Source: Helicobacteraceae bacterium
GTDB taxonomy: Bacteria; Campylobacterota; Campylobacteria; Campylobacterales; Sulfurimonadaceae
Assembly (NCBI GenBank): GCA_015493495.1
Contig: WGDB01000142.1
Span: 1 to 39,456 of the forward strand
Length of the DNA stretch: 39,456 bases
Direction: 5' to 3'
The notes below the pieces were generated by a model, which did no database searches, had not been told where the DNA came from, and saw only the letters and a list, made by a program, of their open reading frames with translations. A program made the position numbers and the translations under genes. Positions 33,481 to 39,456 of this stretch are shown piece by piece; within the stretch, counting starts at the first letter, position 1, and each line of letters opens with the position of its first letter.

Positions 33481-34569
33481 ATGATGAAAATAGCATTAAC
33501 AACCCTTATAGCCACATTGACGCTGAGTGGTGCTTCTATGTATGATGATAACTACTCTTTGGAAAAACAGCCTCAAGTCAAAGGGGCTAAAAAAGCACAA
33601 TATGCAGAGCATAAAGAACTGGATGGTAGTTTTTTCCTAGGTGATTTTTTTGACAAGATCATCCGCTATGAACCTGTTTTCTTTGATGGCGAAAGTATCA
33701 GCAGCGGGCAAGAGAGTATTGATAAACTTTTAAAAGATCTCGAGGCTCAGGACCTAAACCGTAGTCGTATCACTGTTATTGGCTATACCAATGAGTCGGA
33801 TGATCCTGATGCTGACAAGGCAGTGAAAACTAACGCTTTTATAGACTTTTTTCAAAACATAGCAACTCATAAAGGGGGAGATAAGGTTTCAGACATAAAT
33901 CTCTCTAAAAAGCGTTCAGAAGTTGTTTTTAACAAACTTGTTGATGAAAATGTCTCCGAGTCGATCATCTACAAAGAGATGCGCGGTGGTGATGATCCAC
34001 TTTATACCGAAGGTACCTCTAAAGGTATTGACTTGAACAACCGTGTCGAACTAGCACTTTACGTCATTGGCGATGAGGATAAAGATGGTGTCTTAGATCC
34101 TTATGACAGATGTCCAAAGACCTTCCCAGGTCTGGAAGTAGACAAATTCGGATGTGCGGGCAGTATCAATCTTGAGGTTAACTTTAAACTTGACTCCTCT
34201 GATGTCTCAGGTGATGACAACAGTAGTGTAGAAGCCTTTGCTAACTTCTTAATAGACAATCCACCATATGATGCTGTGATCGTTGGACACACTGACAAGC
34301 AGGGTCGTGCAGAATATAATGTGAAACTTTCTGAACGTCGTGCGAAGACTGTACTCGACATGTTAGTGAAAATGGGTGTTGATCGTAGTCGTCTGAAGTT
34401 TGAGGGTAAAGGTTTCTCTGAGCCGATCATTGACGAAGATACTCCTGAGGCCTACGCTAAAAACCGTCGTATTGAGGCGCACTACTTTATACGGGATTCT
34501 GAAAAGAAGAAGATGCAGAAAGAAGTGACAGTACCGAAACTTCGACAAGAACCTCAAATTAAGAAGTAG
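33481..34569 (+). CDS. Tandem OmpA-domain protein of the secretion operon
   Basis: A 362-residue exported protein (signal peptide about 1-19). Two OmpA-like domains flank a thrombospondin-3-type motif. Domain 1 is about 65-196: FFDGESISSGQESI, GYTN (101-104), LSKKR (141-145), NNRVELAL. The TSP3 motif DEDKDGVLDPYDRCP is at 198-212, with a second Cys at 225. Domain 2 is about 229-337: GHTD (269-272), LSERRA (283-288), KNRRIEA. Domain 2 has the Asp and Arg used to bind diaminopimelate of peptidoglycan. Domain 1 has Asn in place of that Asp and may not bind. It sits between tolC and the ABC gene, suggesting that it anchors the secretion channel to the cell wall. Confidence 0.87.
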   Translation: MMKIALTTLIATLTLSGASMYDDNYSLEKQPQVKGAKKAQYAEHKELDGSFFLGDFFDKIIRYEPVFFDGESISSGQESIDKLLKDLEAQDLNRSRITVIGYTNESDDPDADKAVKTNAFIDFFQNIATHKGGDKVSDINLSKKRSEVVFNKLVDENVSESIIYKEMRGGDDPLYTEGTSKGIDLNNRVELALYVIGDEDKDGVLDPYDRCPKTFPGLEVDKFGCAGSINLEVNFKLDSSDVSGDDNSSVEAFANFLIDNPPYDAVIVGHTDKQGRAEYNVKLSERRAKTVLDMLVKMGVDRSRLKFEGKGFSEPIIDEDTPEAYAKNRRIEAHYFIRDSEKKKMQKEVTVPKLRQEPQIKK

Positions 34570-34574
34570 CGATC

Positions 34575-36728
34575 ATGGCATCAAAACAACTACATTCTCA
34601 AGCGTTGTTAGATGCACTCTCTCTCTTCACTAAACGCTACCATAGACCTGTTTCTAAAGAAGCTTTAATAGCTGGTTTGCCTACTGCAACGGCTTCATCG
34701 ATCCCTGACCTTTTAGACCACTCACAAGCAAGTACACTTTTTACACGCATCTCTGAGCGTGCGGGGTTTAAGTCAACATTGGTTGAACGTCCACTTGACA
34801 AGATATCTGCACTGCATCTACCTGCTATTTTAATCCTTTCCGATGCCAACACGGCTATTTTAGAAGCATTTAACGAAGATCGCAGCAAAGTGAAACTGAT
34901 CTATGTTGAAGGTGAAGTCGAAGAGTGGGTCGATGTAGAAAAGGTGCAAGAGAGTTATTTGAACTTTATGTTGATGTTAAAGCGGGTTGTTGATGTCCAA
35001 GATGAGACACTCTCTGTACGTCATGGCCATGATGGACACTGGTTTTTTGATACCTTGAAACTCTCGTTGCCAATCTATAAAGATGTTTTGATCGCCTCTT
35101 TGTTGATCAACCTCTTTGTCTTGGCCACCCCGCTCTTTACGATGAATGTCTATGACCGGGTCATACCAAGTAATGCAACTGAGACACTTTTGGTCTTTTC
35201 TGTAGGTATTATGTTTGCCTATCTGCTTGACAGTTTTTTAAAGTTTACCCGTACTCGTTTACTGGAGATCGCAGCTAAAAAGAGTGACATTGTTATGAGC
35301 TCTATTGTCTTTGAAAAGATCTTGGATCTTAAGATGGCCATGCACCCCTCATCAGTTGGCTCTTTTGCCAATAATATAAAAGATTTTGAGTCTATTCGTG
35401 GTTTTATGACCAATGCCACTATGGCGGCTGTCATAGACCTTCCTTTTGCAGTACTTTTTTTACTGGTCATCTACTATATCGGTGGGGTGATAGTCTTTAT
35501 ACCAATGACGATCATGGCATTGATACTTATTTATGCGTTTATCATCAAAAAGCCACTTCAAGAGAGTATTGAGAGTACACATGAGGCTGCCGCTCGTAAA
35601 CATGGTGTCTTGATAGAGACATTGCAAAATATTGAGACTATTAAAACACAGGGAATGGTAGGAAAACAGCAGTTTTTATATGAAGAGTCAGTAGGTGAGA
35701 TCGCACAAAAGAGCTTCTACTCACGTATGCTCTCTGCGAGCGTTCCTACCATCACCGCATTACTCACACAGGTCAACACAGTGGCTATTGTTATTACGGG
35801 AGTCTTTATGATAGGTGACCTTGAATTGACGATGGGTGGACTTATAGGAATTGTGATCTTGTCCTCCAGGACTGTTTCCCCTATGGGACAGGTGGCAGGG
35901 CTTATTACCAATTATGCCGATGCAAGATCTGCATTTGACACGATCAACACAATTATCTCTCAAGAGCAAGAACGTCCCAATGGCCATAACTTTTTAGAAC
36001 GTGACCACTTTAGAGGAAAAATAGAGTTTAAAAAGGTCTCTTTTAGTTACCCTAATTCTGAAGTTCAAGCACTTAAAGAGGTCTCTTTTGTGATAGAGGC
36101 TGGTGAACATGTGGGTGTGATCGGACGGATTGGTTCCGGAAAAAGTACCATAGAAAAGCTTATTTTGAAACTTTACGAACCGGACGAGGGAAGTATCTTG
36201 ATCGATGATGTTGATATCGCTCAGATAGATCCAGCTATCTTACGTGCCAATATAGGTTATGTAGCACAAGATGTGGCCTTGTTTAGAGGCACACTTAAAG
36301 AGAACATCTTGAACCGTAACAGTGGTGTGAGCGATGAGGATTTTTTAGTGGCAACGAAACTGAGTGGGGTTGATGAGTTTGCACGGATGCACCCACATGG
36401 CTATGGGATGATGATAGGTGAACGGGCGCAAGGACTCTCCGGCGGCCAGCGTCAAAGCATTGGGATCGCGAGAGCATTGATCGCTGATGCGCCTTTAATG
36501 CTTTTGGATGAACCGACCAATGCTCTTGACCAGCTCAGTGAATCCCGTCTTATTAACTATTTAAGTCAGAGTCTAAGTAACGCAAAAACGGTACTTTTGG
36601 TGACTCAAAAATTAGGATTGCTCTCTATGACACCGCGTGTTATTGTGATGCATGAAGGTCAGGTCTATCTTGATGGAAAACGTGAAGATGTCTTGAAAAA
36701 ACTTCAAGGAGTGGAGAGTCATGGCTAA
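34575..36728 (+). CDS. lapB: Type I secretion ABC transporter, LapB-like
   Basis: A 717-residue inner-membrane ATPase that drives export of the adhesin. Residues 1-130 are a C39-like domain without catalytic cysteine, as in LapB/HlyB, used for substrate docking. The membrane domain is about 165-440. The nucleotide-binding domain has Walker A GRIGSGKS (517-524), signature LSGGQRQ (621-627) and Walker B LMLLDEP (Asp645, Glu646). The switch histidine of the H-loop is replaced by Gln678 (VTQK where relatives have VTH), an odd change because this His is essential in HlyB. It starts five bases after the OmpA gene and overlaps the next gene by eight bases. Confidence 0.92.
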   Translation: MASKQLHSQALLDALSLFTKRYHRPVSKEALIAGLPTATASSIPDLLDHSQASTLFTRISERAGFKSTLVERPLDKISALHLPAILILSDANTAILEAFNEDRSKVKLIYVEGEVEEWVDVEKVQESYLNFMLMLKRVVDVQDETLSVRHGHDGHWFFDTLKLSLPIYKDVLIASLLINLFVLATPLFTMNVYDRVIPSNATETLLVFSVGIMFAYLLDSFLKFTRTRLLEIAAKKSDIVMSSIVFEKILDLKMAMHPSSVGSFANNIKDFESIRGFMTNATMAAVIDLPFAVLFLLVIYYIGGVIVFIPMTIMALILIYAFIIKKPLQESIESTHEAAARKHGVLIETLQNIETIKTQGMVGKQQFLYEESVGEIAQKSFYSRMLSASVPTITALLTQVNTVAIVITGVFMIGDLELTMGGLIGIVILSSRTVSPMGQVAGLITNYADARSAFDTINTIISQEQERPNGHNFLERDHFRGKIEFKKVSFSYPNSEVQALKEVSFVIEAGEHVGVIGRIGSGKSTIEKLILKLYEPDEGSILIDDVDIAQIDPAILRANIGYVAQDVALFRGTLKENILNRNSGVSDEDFLVATKLSGVDEFARMHPHGYGMMIGERAQGLSGGQRQSIGIARALIADAPLMLLDEPTNALDQLSESRLINYLSQSLSNAKTVLLVTQKLGLLSMTPRVIVMHEGQVYLDGKREDVLKKLQGVESHG

Positions 36729-38043
36729 ATTTACCAAAGAAGATTTTGAATACATGAACACACTCTCCTCTGTAGTCAAGGAGAAAGAGTCTCATCGTAT
36801 CCGGGTGGTACTTTATCTTTGGGCCTTTGCTTTGTTCTCTTTTATAGTTTGGGCCTATTTTGCTGAGATCGATGAGATTGCCAGAGGTAAAGGTGAGGTC
36901 GTTCCAAGTGGCAACAACCAGATGGTGCAAAACCTTGAGGGTGGGATCGTTAAAAAGATCTTGGTCAAGCCGGGGGACTTTGTAGAGAAGGGTCAACCTC
37001 TTATGAAGATAGATAATTCCAAATCTGAAGCGCAAAAAGATTCTGGTGCGCTAAAGAGCTTGGAGTTGGAAGCAAAGATCATCAGACTCAAAGCGGAGTC
37101 AGAAGGCCTGCCTTTTGAAGTCAATGCTACGACAGTGGCGCGTATGCCACTGCTTATAGCCAATGAACGAAGTCTCTACTTGGGGCGTAAAAATGCTTAC
37201 CGTTCAAGTGTCAGTGTTCTTGATGAACAGCTTAGCCAAAAGCGTACCGAGTTGAAAGAGACTTACTCCCACATCGAACACCTCAAGCGCTCGTTGGAAT
37301 ATGTTACGACTGAAGTGGCTATGACAGAACCTATGGTAGCCAAGGGTGTCAAGTCCAAGGTAGAGTTTTTACAACTGCAACGTGAACAAAATGAGATCTC
37401 AGAGCGCTATCAGGCTGCTAGAGTCTCCGTAGCACGTATACAGTCTGCCATTGCTGAGGTGACAAGTAAAATAGAGCAGACCCGTAGTGAGTTTAAAAAC
37501 AAAGCCAAACAAGAGCTGAACGAAGCAGTGGCAGAGAAGATGCGTCTTAAAGAGAGTATGAAAGCTTATCGTGACCAGGTAGACAGAACCTTGTTACGTT
37601 CACCTATTAAAGGTGTTATTCAAAAGCTCTACATTTTTACAGAAGGCGGGGTCGTGAAACCGGGTGAAGACCTTATAGAGATCGTACCTACAGATGAAGC
37701 ACTCTGGATAGAGGTAAAAGTAAAACCTTCGGACATCGCTTTTATCTATCCAGGGCAAGAGGCTATTGTGAAGTTCTCTGCTTATGATTTCGCTATTTAT
37801 GGAGGATTAGAGGCCAATGTCTTTCATATTTCAGCAGACACTACCACTGATCGTAAAGATAATGTCTATTATACGGTGCACCTCAAAACTAAAAAGAATT
37901 ATCTTGGAAATGCCTCAAAACCATTGAAGATCATACCTGGTATGACGGTTAATGTTGACATTATTACAGGTAAAAAATCTGTATTAGACTATATTTTGAA
38001 ACCTATACTGCGTTCAAAACAGTATACCTTTACGGAGCGTTAA
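36721..38043 (+). CDS. lapC: HlyD-family membrane fusion protein, LapC-like
   Basis: A 440-residue periplasmic adaptor joining the ABC transporter to TolC. One membrane helix (about 27-46) is followed by the first lipoyl half (NLEGGIVKKILVKPGDFVEKGQPL), a long coiled coil (about 110-280), the second lipoyl half (LLRSPIKGVIQKL), and a beta-barrel domain (VKPSDIAFIYPGQEAIVKFSAYDF), ending with GMTVNVDIITGKKSVLDYILKPI, the HlyD signature region. The ATG is in the end of the ABC gene, with AAGGAG before it. Length is normal. Confidence 0.93.
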   Translation: MAKFTKEDFEYMNTLSSVVKEKESHRIRVVLYLWAFALFSFIVWAYFAEIDEIARGKGEVVPSGNNQMVQNLEGGIVKKILVKPGDFVEKGQPLMKIDNSKSEAQKDSGALKSLELEAKIIRLKAESEGLPFEVNATTVARMPLLIANERSLYLGRKNAYRSSVSVLDEQLSQKRTELKETYSHIEHLKRSLEYVTTEVAMTEPMVAKGVKSKVEFLQLQREQNEISERYQAARVSVARIQSAIAEVTSKIEQTRSEFKNKAKQELNEAVAEKMRLKESMKAYRDQVDRTLLRSPIKGVIQKLYIFTEGGVVKPGEDLIEIVPTDEALWIEVKVKPSDIAFIYPGQEAIVKFSAYDFAIYGGLEANVFHISADTTTDRKDNVYYTVHLKTKKNYLGNASKPLKIIPGMTVNVDIITGKKSVLDYILKPILRSKQYTFTER

Positions 38044-38052
38044 ATGATGACT

Positions 38053-38081
38053 TTAAAAAAATACAATACGGCTTTTATACT
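38053..38081 (+). promoter_or_regulatory. Possible promoter of the adhesin gene
   Basis: TTAAAA (38053-38058) and TATACT (38076-38081) are 17 bases apart, 60 bases before the adhesin ATG. Each box is an imperfect match. If used, the adhesin could be expressed apart from its exporter. Confidence 0.45.
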
Positions 38082-38140
38082 ATTTTGTAGTAAAATTAAT
38101 ACATTAGCAGAACAAACAGTTAGAGTAAAAGGAATTTATT

Positions 38141-39456
38141 ATGCATAATATCATTGCTTATTTAAATAGAAAAGATGGTCAGTTTTTTGCAAAAGACGAA
38201 TTGGGTAATTTAAGAGAGATCGCTTTTGGTGATCCTATTTTTGAAGGAGAAGTGGTTGTTCAGGTTGTTGCTGATGCTGCTAAGACTGCTGAGACTGAAG
38301 GTGAAATTATTTTAGAGATCACACCTGAAGAGAGCGCTTTTCAGAAAATGCCACTTAATGAAGAAGCTGCAAGACGTCTTGATACAGCGACCTCTGTGGA
38401 AGTCCTTTTACCACTTAGCAATCCAGAAGTCAACGTTGTTGCTACACTGCGTCAAGGCCATAGTTTTGAAGAACGGTATGTTAAGCCTATCTCAGAGATG
38501 GTTGAAGAACAAAGTCTTTTGGATAGTACACCTGTTGCCAATCCTGATACAGCAAGAACAGACGAAGACTTTACAGGCTTGCTCAATGGTAATGTTTTTA
38601 ACAACGGCCAAAGCGGTGATGTTGCAGACAGCCTGGGGCGTGATGATGGCGTTTCACAGCCCATTATTGGTGTTCAAGTAGGTAGTACTGAGGATGAAGT
38701 ACACGGTGGTCTTGGAAATACCTTGACTGGTACTTATGGAACCCTTGTATTAGAGGCTGATGGCTCGTATGAGTATGATCTGAATGAAAACTCTGTCGTG
38801 ACACAAGCTTTAGTAGATGGTCAGGTTGGTAAAGATGTGTTTTCTTATACCATTACGGATTCTGACGGTGATACTGCAACAACAACGTTGACTATAAATG
38901 TTATTGGTGCAGATGATGCCAGTTACATTGTTATACCACCACAAACAGTTTACGAAGCAGGTCTGCCTGAGGGTACTTTGGCTGATGGCAGTGATCATGT
39001 TGTGGACAAAGAGATACAAATACAGGCAAAAGATATACTTGACACGGTGACTATTGGCGGAACAACTTTGACATTAGCACAACTTCAAGACCTTGCAAAT
39101 AACAATGCAAGTATAGATACTGGTGAAGGTACATTGACCTTGACAGATTATAACTTCAATCTAACGGGATTTGTGACGACTCTGACCTATACCTATGCAC
39201 TAAATGATAATCTAGACCATCCTGCAGCAGCGGGTAATAATACCTTAGAAGATGATATCGCAGTCAGTGTAGTAGATGTTAATGGTTCTCTGGCTAATGG
39301 TACTTTAGCGATCACAATCGTTGATGATGTACCTGTAACAGTAGTCGATACCAATGAGATCACTGAAGATGGTATGCCAAATACTGTTAGCGGAAATGTC
39401 TACAGTACAACAGGTGCAAGCAGTGGTGACAATGCAGACAACATCGGTGCTGACAC
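38141..39456 (+). CDS. Large VCBS-repeat adhesin, LapA/BapA-like, 5' part
   Basis: The frame is open from ATG 38141 (AAAAGGA before it) to the window edge: 438 codons and no stop. Residues 1 to about 125 look like the LapA-type retention module (GQFFAKDELGNLREIAFGDP, then IFEGEVV), which plugs the TolC channel and keeps the protein on the surface. A VCBS-type repeat follows at about 130-255 (GTYGTLVLEADGSYEYDL, VFSYTITDSDGDTATTTLTI). From about 256 comes a second repeat type with VYEAGLPEGT and ITEDGMP, as in T1SS-143-type adhesins. The secretion signal would be at the unseen C-terminus. It is the obvious cargo of the transporter just upstream. No LapD or LapG gene is in view. Confidence 0.88.
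   Translation, partial: MHNIIAYLNRKDGQFFAKDELGNLREIAFGDPIFEGEVVVQVVADAAKTAETEGEIILEITPEESAFQKMPLNEEAARRLDTATSVEVLLPLSNPEVNVVATLRQGHSFEERYVKPISEMVEEQSLLDSTPVANPDTARTDEDFTGLLNGNVFNNGQSGDVADSLGRDDGVSQPIIGVQVGSTEDEVHGGLGNTLTGTYGTLVLEADGSYEYDLNENSVVTQALVDGQVGKDVFSYTITDSDGDTATTTLTINVIGADDASYIVIPPQTVYEAGLPEGTLADGSDHVVDKEIQIQAKDILDTVTIGGTTLTLAQLQDLANNNASIDTGEGTLTLTDYNFNLTGFVTTLTYTYALNDNLDHPAAAGNNTLEDDIAVSVVDVNGSLANGTLAITIVDDVPVTVVDTNEITEDGMPNTVSGNVYSTTGASSGDNADNIGAD

Noticed and set aside
38358-38681. Open frame of 107 codons near the window end
   Set aside because: Lies inside the adhesin gene in another frame. The adhesin frame runs unbroken from 38141 and has recognisable repeats.
39221-39235. 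PAAAG in the adhesin as the LapG cleavage site
   Set aside because: It lies about 240 residues after the retention module, inside a repeat domain, where LapG sites are not expected.
1-39456. CRISPR array or prophage
   Set aside because: No regularly spaced direct repeats, integrase, phage structural genes or cas genes were seen in the window.

Overview
The window looks like core chromosome of a free-living Campylobacterota bacterium, most like Sulfurovum or a close relative. The signs are a response regulator whose C-terminal half closely resembles Helicobacter/Campylobacter HsrA, the order lpxC-tsaB-thrB-ylxR-infB-rbfA-rimP, and the order plsY-folB-hsrA-fdx-ppx. As I remember them, both orders have counterparts in Campylobacter jejuni. 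Base composition is moderate and AT-leaning. Many -10 boxes are of the extended TGnTATAAT type with weak -35 boxes. Assignment to genus is inference.

Layout. 1-1.4 kb: end of an rRNA operon (5S), a small lipase-like gene, and a tRNA-Lys/tRNA-Glu pair on the minus strand with a perfect consensus promoter. 1.6-6.0 kb: a MoxR/DUF58/Bat-type operon whose two von Willebrand A proteins have both lost the metal-binding motif. 6.0-9.3 kb: tyrA and bamA, divergent. 9.4-14.5 kb (minus strand): plsY, folB, hsrA, a sensor kinase, a ferredoxin and ppx/gppA. 14.6-18.7 kb: nadA, nadC, a DHH phosphoesterase and an M23 peptidase, tightly packed. 18.8-19.4 kb: a small exported-protein gene split by a 266-270 bp palindromic, non-coding mobile element. 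19.7-28.8 kb: lpxC, tsaB, thrB, ylxR, infB, rbfA, rimP, ribD, ubiE/menG, xseA. 28.8-31.7 kb: an FmdE-like gene, an RHH/MazF toxin-antitoxin pair with a clear palindromic operator, and the rRNA helicase dbpA. 31.9 kb to the end: a type I secretion operon (TolC, tandem OmpA, LapB-like ABC transporter, LapC-like adaptor) followed by the start of a large VCBS-repeat adhesin that runs off the window.

How the genes work together. The adhesin block is one functional unit. TolC, ABC transporter and adaptor form the export channel, the OmpA-like protein probably ties it to peptidoglycan, and the adhesin starts with a retention-like module that would hold it in the channel. The hsrA/kinase pair looks like a working two-component system, whereas H. 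pylori HsrA is an orphan without a phosphorylatable receiver. The housekeeping blocks serve NAD synthesis, lipid A, threonine, translation initiation and ribosome maturation, riboflavin and menaquinone.

Best leads: (1) the mobile element at 19004-19277, whose precise removal restores a 109-codon reading frame with a signal peptide; (2) HsrA with an intact phospho-acceptor next to a kinase; (3) a Bat operon in which both vWA proteins lack MIDAS residues and BatD is absent; (4) a secretion operon with thrombospondin-3-like calcium motifs in both the TolC and the OmpA protein, and a glutamine in place of the H-loop histidine of the ABC ATPase.
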